Below, in pieces: positions 36,824 to 46,749 of a DNA stretch of 64,000 bases. The position numbers and the translations under genes are program-made. The stretch covers positions 1,364,001 through 1,428,000 of the forward strand of contig NZ_LR699114.1 in assembly GCF_902459475.1 (NCBI RefSeq), in the 5' to 3' direction. The DNA comes from Aquicella lusitana. GTDB taxonomy: Bacteria > Pseudomonadota > Gammaproteobacteria > DSM-16500. The notes under the pieces are model-generated. The model was not told where the DNA came from. It ran no database searches and saw only the letters and a program-made list of their open reading frames with translations. How positions within the stretch are numbered: position 1 is the first letter of the stretch; each line of letters opens with the position of its first letter.

Positions 36824-37510
36824 CTAAACCATAATCAATTTGATAATTCCATCTACACTCATTGTAAACCCAAACAAACCAATGGCGACACCCAACATAC
36901 GGGAAAGCAATCGTGACACATAATCAGCGCGTCGAATAATGAGCGATAGAAGATAACCGTTTACTCCATCAATTAAAATCATTCCAGCCATAAACACCAC
37001 GCCTAACAACATAGCTATAATCCACCCGTAAACAGCCGAGCTGCTCAATGAGAAAAAGGCAATCTGACTAACGGTATCAAATGAAACAGCAAATATTCCT
37101 CCAACGCAAAAAATCGCGAAGGGATGATGTACGTTTTTTAGCAGCTTGCTTATAATTAACAATTTTGGCGTCATCATACCAGCCTGTTGATAACGGATAG
37201 CTTGAAATACAGAGTAAAAATTGACAAGGCTAAACAATAGCAAAAATAAAATTGATGCAAGCTGCGCATAAAAGCCCAATATGGCCGGCAGCTGAAGCAG
37301 CTTCATGCTTATCCCGACGATGATGCTGATTATAATAACCACACTGCCATGCCCAACAGAAAATAAAATGCCAACCAATTTTACCAGTGTTTTTTGTGAC
37401 GATACATTTCGCGTCATTGCATCAATAGCAGCGAGATGATCTAGATCAAGACCATGGCGCATCCCGAGCAGTAATACAATAATAAACATCGCTAATAAAT
37501 CGTTATGCAT
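36824..37510 (-). CDS. NiCoT/UreH-like nickel (cobalt) transporter
   Basis: A 228-aa polytopic membrane protein with six or more predicted transmembrane segments. The NiCoT signature RHGLDLDHLAAID (His-x4-Asp-His) is at about residues 18-30. FSVGHGSVVIIISI near 55 matches the second conserved motif. It should import Ni2+ for the adjacent [NiFe] hydrogenase. Last gene of the 12-gene operon, overlapping the maturation protease gene by 8 bp. Confidence 0.85.
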   Translation of the reverse strand: MHNDLLAMFIIVLLLGMRHGLDLDHLAAIDAMTRNVSSQKTLVKLVGILFSVGHGSVVIIISIIVGISMKLLQLPAILGFYAQLASILFLLLFSLVNFYSVFQAIRYQQAGMMTPKLLIISKLLKNVHHPFAIFCVGGIFAVSFDTVSQIAFFSLSSSAVYGWIIAMLLGVVFMAGMILIDGVNGYLLSLIIRRADYVSRLLSRMLGVAIGLFGFTMSVDGIIKLIMV

Positions 37511-37979
37511 GCGATAATAACTCCCTTAACTTCTGATTAATAGCATTAACAAGACCGCCAAAGGACAATGATACTTGCTCAGACAAGCTGTTGCTTAGAT
37601 GCTTGGGATCTATTTCCATACCATAAATTATTACTATTTCTGGCAATATATTTAGCGCTTTTCCTAATTCCAACGCGTCCGCAATCGAAACATGATGAGA
37701 CGTAACACGATTGTTTATGGATGCTATCTCATGGCCAGACAGACGATAAATTTTTCCGACATTTCCATCGTTAACAATCGCATCGATCAGAATAACTGAA
37801 TAACATTGCTGAAATTCTGTCAATAACGACAAACCAGGCCGATCTAATTTTCTTAATTGCAATAAATGGGGTATATAAGCCTGAAGGGTGATTTCATTAG
37901 ATAAAGCTTCGACCACTTTCCAGCCCAACTGATCATCGCCAAAGGGCGACCCCACTCCAATTACGCGAGTCAACTTCAT
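37503..37979 (-). CDS. [NiFe] hydrogenase maturation protease
   Basis: A 158-aa endopeptidase of the HycI/HoxW/HyaD (M52) family. GVGSPFGDDQLGWKVVEAL near residue 8 is the Gly-x-x-x-x-Asp-Asp metal-sensing motif. VILIDAIVNDGNVGKIYRL and SHEIASINNRVTSHHVSIADAL provide the second Asp and His. It removes the C-terminal peptide of the large subunit after the nickel is inserted. It overlaps hydA by 4 bp, so the two are coupled. Confidence 0.88.
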   Translation of the reverse strand: MKLTRVIGVGSPFGDDQLGWKVVEALSNEITLQAYIPHLLQLRKLDRPGLSLLTEFQQCYSVILIDAIVNDGNVGKIYRLSGHEIASINNRVTSHHVSIADALELGKALNILPEIVIIYGMEIDPKHLSNSLSEQVSLSFGGLVNAINQKLRELLSHA

Positions 37980-39268
37980 TTGCGGCTCACCCGCATATCA
38001 AGGAAATGCGTGGAACAGGAGATGCAAGGATCATAATTACGGATAAGTACTTCGCTATACTTGCGTAATTCATTTTCGGGTTTATCGAGGCCTAATTGAG
38101 TAAGCGAATCATGCAGATCTTCTTCGATCCTTGCCTGATTTTGGCTGGTGGGCGGCACGATGCGTGCTGACTGAATTAATCCATTTTTATCCAATTCAAA
38201 CCGATGCCACAGCAACCCCCGTGGAGCCTCTGTACAGCCATAACCAATACCTGCTTGGGTTTCGTATAGGCTGAAAGCGCTTTCTGGATAATCGTAGCAC
38301 TCTAAAATCCGGATGGCTTCAGAGAAGCACAACATCGATTCAATCGCTCTTGCGATAATGCTGTAAAACATATTTTTAATTGGAAACTGAAATCCCAGTT
38401 CCTTTACTAATTGCTTCACGTTGCTAGGTAGCAAAGAAAAATTGCAATTGACTCTTGCAAGCGGCCCTAACAGATAGGATTTACCATGCAGCAAGCATTT
38501 TAGCGCGTTTGAATAACTGACCTGATGTTCCGCAAAATGTGCATCAAACTGATCAATTTCGATATCTAGTCCTTCATCCGATACAATCTTTCCTTCATTC
38601 ATGGGATATTCGCTGGAATGACTTAATGAAACACAAACAAATTTTTGAGATTGCTCGGGTAATTCTAATTTCGTCAGCCATCGTAACAATTGTTCAGCGT
38701 CATCCAACCCTTGATACAGGTGGGCAAGTAAATCTTTTACCTCTCTTTTTGGCGGTGCATGGGAAAAACCGCCAACTAAAGTACCCACTGGATGTACGGA
38801 TCTTGCCCCCAGTATTTTAATTAGATCGTTCCCCAGCTTCTGCAGGCGCAAGCCTCGCCGTACTTCATCGCCATAATCTTTAGCCATATCAATGGCAGAG
38901 GCATATCCGAGAAAATCTGGCAAGGCCAGCATATGAATATGCAAACTATGATTTTGTAACCATTCACCGCAATAAAATAATCGGCGCATATTTCTCACCC
39001 AGGCACTGGGTTTAATGCCAACAATATTTTCAATGGCTTGCACTGCACTCATTTGATAGGCCACCGGACATAACCCGCAAATACGCGCCACGATATCCAA
39101 CAACTCCTGGACGCCTCTCCCCACTAAAAGTTTTTCAAAAAAACGCGGCGGCTCATAAATGCGTAATTCAAGCGACTGTATTTTTCCATCGCTTATTTGG
39201 ACGTGTAATGCTGTTTCGCCTTCAATGCGCGTCAAGACAGGAATATTAACGGTCGTTATCTTGTTCAT
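37976..39268 (-). CDS. [NiFe] hydrogenase large (catalytic) subunit, group 3-like
   Basis: A 430-aa catalytic subunit. The first NiFe cysteine pair is in RICGLCPVAYQ, near residue 62. The second pair is in DPCISCSTHFLDMRVSRK at the very C-terminus, where cleavage after the conserved His would remove a short tail. Four active-site Cys are therefore intact. EGETALHVQISDGKIQSLEL at the N-terminus is the family pattern of cytoplasmic group 3 enzymes. The four-subunit gene order (beta, gamma, delta, alpha) matches sulfhydrogenase-type NAD(P)-linked enzymes. Reaction: reversible H2 oxidation linked to NAD(P)H. Overlaps its protease and small-subunit genes by 4 bp each. Confidence 0.9.
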   Translation of the reverse strand: MNKITTVNIPVLTRIEGETALHVQISDGKIQSLELRIYEPPRFFEKLLVGRGVQELLDIVARICGLCPVAYQMSAVQAIENIVGIKPSAWVRNMRRLFYCGEWLQNHSLHIHMLALPDFLGYASAIDMAKDYGDEVRRGLRLQKLGNDLIKILGARSVHPVGTLVGGFSHAPPKREVKDLLAHLYQGLDDAEQLLRWLTKLELPEQSQKFVCVSLSHSSEYPMNEGKIVSDEGLDIEIDQFDAHFAEHQVSYSNALKCLLHGKSYLLGPLARVNCNFSLLPSNVKQLVKELGFQFPIKNMFYSIIARAIESMLCFSEAIRILECYDYPESAFSLYETQAGIGYGCTEAPRGLLWHRFELDKNGLIQSARIVPPTSQNQARIEEDLHDSLTQLGLDKPENELRKYSEVLIRNYDPCISCSTHFLDMRVSRK

Positions 39269-40077
39269 TGCTCCCCTGACTGGTCTGATCTAATTTTAAT
39301 TCCTTTGAAATATTGGCCTGCTTTTTGAAAGTCTTCAGTTTGATTATTGATATGTAAAAATTGCCGCGCAATTTCATCCGGTGTCAATCCTATGCCTTCG
39401 AACCATCTTCCTAATGAGGCCGTATTAATATTTTCTTTAGGGCCATAGCAGGCGTAACATGCTCGTCCCACGCCGGGGCATAAAGCACCGCACCCGGTTT
39501 GGGTAACAGGCCCCATACAAGGCTGCTTTTTTGCAACCAATACGCAAACATGCCCTCGTCTTTTACACTCCATGCAGACTGAATCACGTTTTATCGCCGG
39601 CCTGACGTCAAACAGTAACATTCGAACAGCATGAAACACTTGATGGGTGTTAACCGGACAACCCCATAATTCCAAATCTACTTTGACATTTTTTGAAATA
39701 GCGGAGGACGTTGACAGTGTTTTAATATAATCCGGCCTTGCATAGACACTGGACAGCCATTGCTGATGATCAATAAAATTGCGCAAAGCCTGTATGCCAC
39801 CCGCTGTGGCACAAGCACCGATTGTCACAATATAACGACTATTTTCACGGATCTTGCGAATGCGCTCCTGCTCTTCCGGCGTACTAATGCTCCCTTCAAC
39901 AAAGGCAATATCTACTTTTGCTGAAAAATCGAATGGACCGGCTTCAGCAAAATGCACAATATCAACCAATTCAGAAAGCTCAAGCAAAGCTTCGCCGGCG
40001 TTTAAAAAAGCTAATTGACAGCCATCACACGAAGTGAATTTATGCACGGCCATTTTGGGTTTTTCAGCAACATCCAT
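39265..40077 (-). CDS. [NiFe] hydrogenase small (delta) subunit
   Basis: A 270-aa Fe-S subunit. KFTSCDGCQLAFLNAGEAL near residue 13 binds the proximal [4Fe-4S] cluster; GACATAGGIQALRNF and LWGCPVNTHQVFHAV complete it. A cysteine-rich tail (CMECKRRGHVCVLVAKKQPC; GCGALCPGVGRACYACYGP) holds more clusters. It transfers electrons between the NiFe site and the flavin module. No Tat signal, so the enzyme is cytoplasmic. It overlaps the large-subunit gene by 4 bp. Confidence 0.9.
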   Translation of the reverse strand: MDVAEKPKMAVHKFTSCDGCQLAFLNAGEALLELSELVDIVHFAEAGPFDFSAKVDIAFVEGSISTPEEQERIRKIRENSRYIVTIGACATAGGIQALRNFIDHQQWLSSVYARPDYIKTLSTSSAISKNVKVDLELWGCPVNTHQVFHAVRMLLFDVRPAIKRDSVCMECKRRGHVCVLVAKKQPCMGPVTQTGCGALCPGVGRACYACYGPKENINTASLGRWFEGIGLTPDEIARQFLHINNQTEDFQKAGQYFKGIKIRSDQSGEQ

Positions 40078-40079
40078 TG

Positions 40080-40919
40080 TTAAAATCCAGGCACATTGAA
40101 AATATGTTTCAATTGGGCATATGAAAAAATGGGGCCATCCTTACAGATAAAATATTCCGCCAACTGACAATGACCGCAATGACCCACGCCGCATTCCATG
40201 TTTCTTTCCATGCTTAAATATATTTGATTATCCTGAAAGTTGCGTCGTAACAGTTCCTCGATCACCCGCTTCATCATCATTTCAGGGCCGCACATCATGA
40301 CAATATTATCCTCGGGATTTAATTCAGCCTGTTTCAATGCATCGACAATCCTTCCTGTGCTCCATGTCCATCCCGTCTCGCTTTTATCGGCAGCCACAAT
40401 GACTTCAGTATTTGGAATCTGATTCCAGCGGAGGAAATAATCTTTAAATATCATATCGCGGCTGTGTTTGATGCCTTGAAAAACCTTCAGGTGACCGTAG
40501 TCTTCTCTGCGCAGCGTAATATAGCGAATGACAGAAACAACAGGCGCACAACCAATCCCGCCCGATATGATCGTGACATTTTTTCCAACCGCTTCCTCAA
40601 GCGGCCAGCCATTACCATAAGCTCCACGCACTCCAATTTTATTGCCGACTCGAAGTTGTGCGATTGCTTTTGTCACTCGGCCTACAGCTCGTATCGTATG
40701 GTCAAATGTCTCCCTATTTTGGGGATCGGAAATAATCGAGATAGCAACTTCGCCCACGCCATAGAGGTACAGCATATTGAATTTACCGGGACAAAAGCAA
40801 AATTGCTTTTGATGTGCGCTATCCGTAAACCGTAATCGCAAAGTAAAAACAGTTGCCGTTTCCTGCATTTTTTCGACTATTTCCGCCTCATAAGGCTGAT
40901 AGCAATCATTCCGTCTCAT
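40080..40919 (-). CDS. Hydrogenase gamma subunit, FAD/NAD(P)-binding with [2Fe-2S]
   Basis: A 279-aa ferredoxin-NADP reductase-type subunit. N-terminal FAD domain (CPGKFNMLYLYGVGEVAISI), NAD(P)-binding domain (VTIISGGIGCAPVVSVIRYI; IVMMCGPEMMMKRVIEELL), and a C-terminal [2Fe-2S] motif CGVGHCGHCQLAEYFICKDG. It corresponds to the sulfhydrogenase HydG subunit and links the hydrogenase to NAD(P)H. Starts 14 bp inside the upstream beta-subunit gene. Confidence 0.88.
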   Translation of the reverse strand: MRRNDCYQPYEAEIVEKMQETATVFTLRLRFTDSAHQKQFCFCPGKFNMLYLYGVGEVAISIISDPQNRETFDHTIRAVGRVTKAIAQLRVGNKIGVRGAYGNGWPLEEAVGKNVTIISGGIGCAPVVSVIRYITLRREDYGHLKVFQGIKHSRDMIFKDYFLRWNQIPNTEVIVAADKSETGWTWSTGRIVDALKQAELNPEDNIVMMCGPEMMMKRVIEELLRRNFQDNQIYLSMERNMECGVGHCGHCQLAEYFICKDGPIFSYAQLKHIFNVPGF

Positions 40920-42057
40920 CTGTCTCTGCTCTTGCTACCTGATTCGATTCCCCTGTAATAGCAGCTAACTCTTCTGTCAAATCGATCCCGACAGGACACC
41001 AAGTAACACAACGCCCGCAACCTACGCAGCCGCTGGTGTCAAATTGTTTATGCCAGCTACCTACCTTGTGAGTGAGCCATTGCCTGTAACGCTTTTCAAT
41101 ATCATCGCGGACAATTTTACCAGTCATATAACTATGTCCCTGCGTAAAGCAGGAATCCCATTCACGCTGATGATCGCTTGAATTGCCGTCCAAACTAGGT
41201 TCATCATACTCGCTATGACAAAAACAGGTGGGGCAAACCTGGACACAATTTCCGCAGGAAAGACAACGCTCCGCCACTTCTTTCCAGCGCGGGTGATCTA
41301 AATTGGTAAAAAGAACGTCATATAATTTCCTGGAATTATCCAGAGGAATGCGCTTGGTCTGCATGCGTACAGCCGTATCAATACGCTGCCTTCCCTGCTC
41401 CTTTTGGGCTGTATCTGCATTGGTTAATTGCAGCGATTCGACAAGCGATTGCCCACGCTCTGAGCCTGTTTCAACTAAAAAACCGTTTTCCAATTCAGTC
41501 ATCACAATGTCGTAATGATTTTTTATCTCGGGGCCCGTGCCTGCGGAGACACAGAAGCAATTTTGCGATGCATAACCGCAATTGACACCGATAACAAATA
41601 ATTGCTCGCGGCGTTGCCGATAACGCACATCAACCTGACTATTGGTTACAAAGACTCGGTCCTGTACCGCCATACCCGCAATATCACACGCGCGCACGCC
41701 AATTACCGCAAGGGGCTTTTCATTTGCGAAGTGAGGCACAAATTCTAATTTACCCTCTGCGCCACGATTAACTCGCCAGACGGTTTCTTTAGGCTTGAAC
41801 AAAAGTGGCTTGATTGCCTGAGGACCATTTGCCCAGGCAAAGGCTTCGTTTTTATCTATCTTTTCCAGGTGATAATGTCCAGGTGCTTGCTTTTCCCGAT
41901 ACCCCCAGGGTAGTTGATCAGCGCGTTCTAATATATCGAAGACAATCGCACCTTCTTTCACTTGCGGCCCCATGCATTGATAACCCGCTTGCTTTAGCGC
42001 AGCCAGCAGATCTTGCAAGCGATCATGAGGTAAAAATAATCCCTGTGACTCATCCAT
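40906..42057 (-). CDS. Hydrogenase beta subunit, ferredoxin-like 4Fe-4S protein
   Basis: About 383 aa, with two C-terminal [4Fe-4S] motifs: [17 protein letters not shown] and [18 protein letters not shown]. It matches sulfhydrogenase HydB-type subunits, which pass electrons to the gamma subunit. The ATG at 42057 ([18 protein letters not shown]) has a GGAA upstream. A GTG at 42099 in the same frame would overlap hypE by 26 bp and add 14 residues. The shorter start is a preference, not proof. Confidence 0.85.
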   Translation of the reverse strand: MDESQGLFLPHDRLQDLLAALKQAGYQCMGPQVKEGAIVFDILERADQLPWGYREKQAPGHYHLEKIDKNEAFAWANGPQAIKPLLFKPKETVWRVNRGAEGKLEFVPHFANEKPLAVIGVRACDIAGMAVQDRVFVTNSQVDVRYRQRREQLFVIGVNCGYASQNCFCVSAGTGPEIKNHYDIVMTELENGFLVETGSERGQSLVESLQLTNADTAQKEQGRQRIDTAVRMQTKRIPLDNSRKLYDVLFTNLDHPRWKEVAERCLSCGNCVQVCPTCFCHSEYDEPSLDGNSSDHQREWDSCFTQGHSYMTGKIVRDDIEKRYRQWLTHKVGSWHKQFDTSGCVGCGRCVTWCPVGIDLTEELAAITGESNQVARAETDETE

Positions 42058-42073
42058 GAGAGCATTTCCACTG

Positions 42074-43132
42074 TTAACAAATTCGAGGTAACTGCTCACC
42101 TGTCAACCAGTCAACAATCCGCATACCACCGAATTTAGTTTTTAATTGAACGAATTCTTTACTATCCGCAATAACTTTACCAATGACTGCAGCTTCCTTT
42201 CCTAACGGATGGTTGCGCATAACGGTGAGCAATGTTTCTGTGAATTCGCTGGGGCAAATAGCCACTAGTTTTCCTTCATTGGCAACATAAAGCGGATCCA
42301 GGCCGAGTAATTCACAAGCACTTGTTACTTCTTCACGAACAGGAATTTTATTTTCATCAATCATAAAACCGACATTGGATTGTTTTGCTAACTCATTTAA
42401 TGTCGTGGCGAGCCCGCCTCGCGTTGGATCACGAAGACAATGCAGTTTAGGAACCGCTTCTGTCATTTTCGCAACCAAATCATTTAACGGTGCCGTATCC
42501 GAGAGAAGCGTCGTATCAAACTGAATATTTTCACGATGCGACATAATGGCAATACCATGATCACCGATGTAACCATTGACAATGACATCATCACCTGTTT
42601 GTGCCTTGTCACCTGATATGTCAACTCCTTCCGGAACAATGCCTACGCCTGTTGTCGTGATAAATACGCCGTCACCTTTGCCCTTTTCTACGACTTTTGT
42701 GTCACCGGCAACAATAACCACCTGAGCCCGTCTCGCGGCTTTCGCCATCGATTGAACAATGCGTTTTAAATCTGAAAATGCAAAGCCCTCTTCCAGAATA
42801 AATGCTGCAGTAAGATAAAGTGGTTTTGCTCCCATCATGGCAAGATCATTGACCGTGCCATAAACGGACAAACATCCAATATCACCGCCAGGAAAAAATA
42901 AAGGGGATATAACATGTGCATCGCATGTCATCACATAGCGGCCGGACGATAGAGAAAAACAAGCTGCATCGTTATGCTGCTTGATCAAGGCGTTATCAAA
43001 CTCAACTTCAAAAAGCTGCTCCACTAAGCGGGCTGTTGCTCTTCCCCCCGCACCATGGGAAAGATCAATGATGCCATGCTTTACATCCAGTTTAGGGCCA
43101 GGGATTTTTTTAACGACTTTGAATGCTTCCAT
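42074..43132 (-). CDS. hypE: Hydrogenase maturation protein HypE
   Basis: A 352-aa PurM-like ATPase. IIDLSHGAGGRATARLVEQL near residue 20 is the family opening. The C-terminus ends PRIC, the essential Cys that receives the carbamoyl group and is dehydrated to thiocyanate for the Fe cyanide ligands. An upstream in-frame start at 43258 would lie inside hypD; the start at 43132 gives a normal HypE length. 11 bp after hypD. Confidence 0.95.
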   Translation of the reverse strand: MEAFKVVKKIPGPKLDVKHGIIDLSHGAGGRATARLVEQLFEVEFDNALIKQHNDAACFSLSSGRYVMTCDAHVISPLFFPGGDIGCLSVYGTVNDLAMMGAKPLYLTAAFILEEGFAFSDLKRIVQSMAKAARRAQVVIVAGDTKVVEKGKGDGVFITTTGVGIVPEGVDISGDKAQTGDDVIVNGYIGDHGIAIMSHRENIQFDTTLLSDTAPLNDLVAKMTEAVPKLHCLRDPTRGGLATTLNELAKQSNVGFMIDENKIPVREEVTSACELLGLDPLYVANEGKLVAICPSEFTETLLTVMRNHPLGKEAAVIGKVIADSKEFVQLKTKFGGMRIVDWLTGEQLPRIC

Positions 43133-43143
43133 GAATTGTCCTA

Positions 43144-44265
43144 TTACTCTATTAAAAACGGTCCATAGGCGTACACGGCAGAACAAGCACCCTCGGAAGA
43201 CACCATACAGGAGCCTAAAGGATTTTCTGGCGTACACACCTTTGCAAATAATTTGCAATCAGTTGGCTTTTTAGCGCCGCGCAAAATAGCGCCGCAATCG
43301 CAAGCTTTATGTTCCTGTCCGGACGAAACCGTTAATGGAAATCGGTATTCCGCATCAAATGCTTTGTATTTTTCTTTGATTTTAAGCGCACTATTTTCAA
43401 TAAAACCTAGACCCCGCCATTCGAAAGTCGTTCTTAATTCAAATACCTCTCCCATCAGCTGTTGAGATTTGATATTCCCTTCACTATTCACGGCACGTAT
43501 ATACTGATTTTCAACTTCACAACGTCCCTCGTTTAGTTGGCGTATTAACATAAGAATTGAATGCATGACATCAAGCGGCTCAAAGCCCGAGATCACGATG
43601 GGTTTCTGATATTTCTCTCCAACTGCTTCATATGATTTACTGCCAATAATAATGCTGACATGCGCAGGACCAATAAAACCATCCAATACAACAGGCTTCT
43701 CGCCCGGGTATTGTGTTCGTAAAATGCATTCCATTGCGATGGGCGTTAAAACATGATTGCAGAAAACCGTAAAATTTTTTAATCCATGTTCTTTGGCAAA
43801 GATAATTGCGTGAGCTGTAGGTGGTGTTGTTGTTTCAAATCCGATCGCAAAGAAAACCACTTCTTTATCAGGATGTTTTTGCGCAATAGATAAAGCATCA
43901 TCAACTGAATAAATCATTCGAACATCAGCGCCACGCGCCTTTGCTTTAAGCAAAGTCTCCTGATTCGTTCCGGGGACGCGCAACATATCGCCATAACTGC
44001 AGAGAATAACATTCGGCTGAAAACTCAATGCAACAGCATGGTCAACACGGGCAATGGGCAGTACGCATACTGGGCAACCCGGTCCGTGCACCATTTCAAC
44101 ATTTTTGGGTAACAACCCAGGAATACCATAGCGATGAATCGTGTGGGTATGGCCTCCACAAAATTCCATAAATCTATAATGGCGATTGCTATCGACTTCT
44201 TTTGCGATGGCGCAAGCTAATACGGGCGCAAGTGAACCCTCGCGAAAATCCGAAATGTACTTCAT
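43144..44265 (-). CDS. hypD: Hydrogenase maturation protein HypD
   Basis: A 373-aa iron-sulfur scaffold for Fe(CN)2CO assembly. MEFCGGHTHTIHRYGIPGLL, GPGCPVCVLPIARVDHA and, near the C-terminus, HKACDCGAILRG and CVVSSEGACSA-type cysteines are all in the expected places for HypD, including the [4Fe-4S] cysteines. Overlaps hypC by 4 bp. Confidence 0.95.
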   Translation of the reverse strand: MKYISDFREGSLAPVLACAIAKEVDSNRHYRFMEFCGGHTHTIHRYGIPGLLPKNVEMVHGPGCPVCVLPIARVDHAVALSFQPNVILCSYGDMLRVPGTNQETLLKAKARGADVRMIYSVDDALSIAQKHPDKEVVFFAIGFETTTPPTAHAIIFAKEHGLKNFTVFCNHVLTPIAMECILRTQYPGEKPVVLDGFIGPAHVSIIIGSKSYEAVGEKYQKPIVISGFEPLDVMHSILMLIRQLNEGRCEVENQYIRAVNSEGNIKSQQLMGEVFELRTTFEWRGLGFIENSALKIKEKYKAFDAEYRFPLTVSSGQEHKACDCGAILRGAKKPTDCKLFAKVCTPENPLGSCMVSSEGACSAVYAYGPFLIE

Positions 44266-44498
44266 GAGGCAGTCCTTTCAACTTCGGTAGCGATTTCTGA
44301 TAAAATTTTCAGCGTTTTTTGCGCCTCTGCCTCATCTAGACGGGCGATGACATAGCCCACATGGATCACAACGTAATCACCTTCCTTAATATTCTCCACG
44401 AGGGAAAGTGATACTTCCTTTTTGATGCCGCCGAGATTCACGACAGCGCGCTCATTTTCAAGTAAGGCAATAATTTTTGCTGGAATAGCTAAGCACAT
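44262..44498 (-). CDS. hypC: Hydrogenase maturation chaperone HypC
   Basis: A 78-aa chaperone. The start is placed at MCLAIPAKIIALLENERA because Cys2 is the essential ligand after Met removal. A longer frame from 44525 would bury it. VVIHVGYVIARLDEAEAQK is the usual C-terminal segment. It overlaps the end of hypF by 41 bp and hypD by 4 bp. Confidence 0.95.
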   Translation of the reverse strand: MCLAIPAKIIALLENERAVVNLGGIKKEVSLSLVENIKEGDYVVIHVGYVIARLDEAEAQKTLKILSEIATEVERTAS

Positions 44499-46749
44499 GG
44501 TCAACATCTTTCCTTGTTGTCGCAATTACCCTGTTCGCGCCTACCCAAGCTTGTCCTAGCGAGATACCAGCATCAGAAGGCGGCAGCGCTTTTGCAATAT
44601 AGGGCAGCAATCCATACTCAAGGCAATAGTCTATCAGTAATTTTGGAAGAAATTGATTTAAAAAACAGCCGCCACTCAACACAATAGCGTTTATTTGTAG
44701 TTTTTTTGCCCAATGATTAACCCAGGAGGCTAATGCTTTTGCCAATGTGCCGTGAAATAAGTTAGCTCCTTCTTCTGGCGTACACATCAATAACGCGCTC
44801 ATGAGCGGCAACAAATTCAGGTAATGATCTTCCATGATCCATCCGCCTTGAAGCACTTGAGGCTGGGTCACCTGAGCCTCAAGCAGCATCGCCGCCTGGC
44901 CTTCATAATCTGCAATAGGACAGAGTTCCAGCAAAGCGCTGGCTGCGTCAAACAACCGTCCACAACTTGTCGTCAGAGGCGAATTAACCCCTTTCCGAAT
45001 CACTTCAGCCAGCATGGCATGGCCTTTCTGTTCCTTAAACCGTTTGCTGATCTGATCCTGTAAATTTAATTGAAACAAAATACTGGCAGCCATTCGCCAA
45101 GGTTCTCGGGCAGCCACATCCCCGCCTGGCAAACGCATGGGCAATAATGAGCCCAGGCGCTGATAATGCTGACAGTCGAAAAGAAACAATTCCCCACCCC
45201 AGGCCATGCCATCCTCTCCCCAGCCAAAACCATCGAGTGCCAAGCCGAGTATTTTTCCCTCGAGATGATGCTCCGCCGCAACGGCTGCTAGATGGGCATG
45301 ATGGTGCTGAACAGCGATAGCAGGTAATGGCTGATGTTGGGCAAACTGTGTGGAATAATAATCAGGGTGATGATCATGAATGAGGTATTCAGGCTTCACA
45401 TTCAGATAGGTGACGAGCCGTTTAATCGTTTCATGAAAAAAAGCCACTGTCTCGGCATTTTTCAAATCACCAATGTGTTGTGATACAAAAGCTTCGTTGC
45501 GGCGAGTAACACAAACCGTGTTTTTTAAATATCCCCCAACCGCTAAAACGCTCGGCGTATCTTGCGGTAATTTGACGGGTTCTGGAACGAAACCACGCGC
45601 ACGCCGAATGAAAACGGGATGATCGTGAATGATGCGAATCACTGAATCATCCAGCCGCGTGACAATATGGCGATTATAGGTGACGATAGTATCGGCAATC
45701 GCTTTTAATTCAATCTTCGCGATTTCATCCTCGAAAACTAATGGATTGCCGGAAGCATTGGCGCTGGTGACCACTAGCACATAAGGTAAATATTCATTTA
45801 ACCAGTTAACGCCTTTTGGATAGCCAGCCAGTGCGTGAAAGATCAGATAATGTAATGGTGTGTAAGGCAGCATGAAACCAAGATGGGTTAAACCAGGCGC
45901 AATATAAGATGAAACAATGTCATTTTTCTTTGATAACAAGACAATGGGTGCAGCTCGATCTGCCAATAAAGCTTTTTCTTGTTGTGAAACCAAACCTATT
46001 TTATCAATGGTTTCAAGATTAAGCGCCATCAAGGCAAAAGGTTTTGATAAACGCTGCTTTCTTCTTCTCAATGCTAAAACGGCAATATCATTTCTGGCAT
46101 CACAAATGAGTTGGTAACCCCCTAAGCCTTTAATTGCGAGGATTTTCCCTGATTGTATCTGTTGAACAATGGCATCCATTGAATCAGATAATTGCGGACC
46201 GCATTTGCTGCATGCAGTGGGTTGAGCATGAAAACGGCGATTAGCCGGATCATGATAATCAGCATGGCATTGCTCGCATAATGGAAAAGCATCCATGGAA
46301 GTTTGACATCGATCATAAGGTAATTGCCGCGTTATGGAATAGCGTGGACCACATTGCGTACAGTTAAGAAAGGGATATCCGTAAAAGCGGCTATCCGGAT
46401 CAAATAATTCATTTAAACAGGCTTCGCAAATTTTCACGTCCGGCGGAATTTTGGAATAATCTGCATTTTTAATACTTTCGTGGATAATAAAAGCATCTTC
46501 CTGGTGATTCAATGAAATCCATTCGACTTTAACCTCATCCATTCTGGCAAGCGGAGGCAGCTTGAGCGAAAGGGATTCAATAAATCGAGGCACTTCCGCT
46601 CCTTGTACTTCAAGTGTAACGCCCTCCCCTGTATTGCATACCCACCCGGTAAGTTGATGCGTTTTCGCCAATTGGTAAACATAAGGCCTAAAGCCTACGC
46701 CCTGAACTTGGCCTTTTATCACGAGCTTTGCTCTAGACTGCGCAGTCAT
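44458..46749 (-). CDS. hypF: Carbamoyltransferase HypF
   Basis: A 763-aa enzyme that makes the carbamoyl group for the cyanide ligands. An N-terminal acylphosphatase domain (GQVQGVGFRPYVYQLAKTH) is followed by two zinc fingers (CEACLNELFDPDSRF; NCTQCGPRY; CEQCHADYHDP; ACSKCGP), a YrdC-like domain (ILAIKGLGGYQLICDA) and a Kae1-like C-terminal domain (IAVQHHHAHLAAVAAEH; VLSGGCFLNQFL). The ATG at 46749 overlaps the hypB stop as ATGA. An upstream in-frame start at 46800 is less likely. Confidence 0.95.
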   Translation of the reverse strand: MTAQSRAKLVIKGQVQGVGFRPYVYQLAKTHQLTGWVCNTGEGVTLEVQGAEVPRFIESLSLKLPPLARMDEVKVEWISLNHQEDAFIIHESIKNADYSKIPPDVKICEACLNELFDPDSRFYGYPFLNCTQCGPRYSITRQLPYDRCQTSMDAFPLCEQCHADYHDPANRRFHAQPTACSKCGPQLSDSMDAIVQQIQSGKILAIKGLGGYQLICDARNDIAVLALRRRKQRLSKPFALMALNLETIDKIGLVSQQEKALLADRAAPIVLLSKKNDIVSSYIAPGLTHLGFMLPYTPLHYLIFHALAGYPKGVNWLNEYLPYVLVVTSANASGNPLVFEDEIAKIELKAIADTIVTYNRHIVTRLDDSVIRIIHDHPVFIRRARGFVPEPVKLPQDTPSVLAVGGYLKNTVCVTRRNEAFVSQHIGDLKNAETVAFFHETIKRLVTYLNVKPEYLIHDHHPDYYSTQFAQHQPLPAIAVQHHHAHLAAVAAEHHLEGKILGLALDGFGWGEDGMAWGGELFLFDCQHYQRLGSLLPMRLPGGDVAAREPWRMAASILFQLNLQDQISKRFKEQKGHAMLAEVIRKGVNSPLTTSCGRLFDAASALLELCPIADYEGQAAMLLEAQVTQPQVLQGGWIMEDHYLNLLPLMSALLMCTPEEGANLFHGTLAKALASWVNHWAKKLQINAIVLSGGCFLNQFLPKLLIDYCLEYGLLPYIAKALPPSDAGISLGQAWVGANRVIATTRKDVDHVLSYSSKNYCLT

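Noticed and set aside
43133-43258. 42-residue extension of HypE
   Set aside because: It lies within hypD and is not HypE-like; the start at 43132 gives the normal N-terminus.
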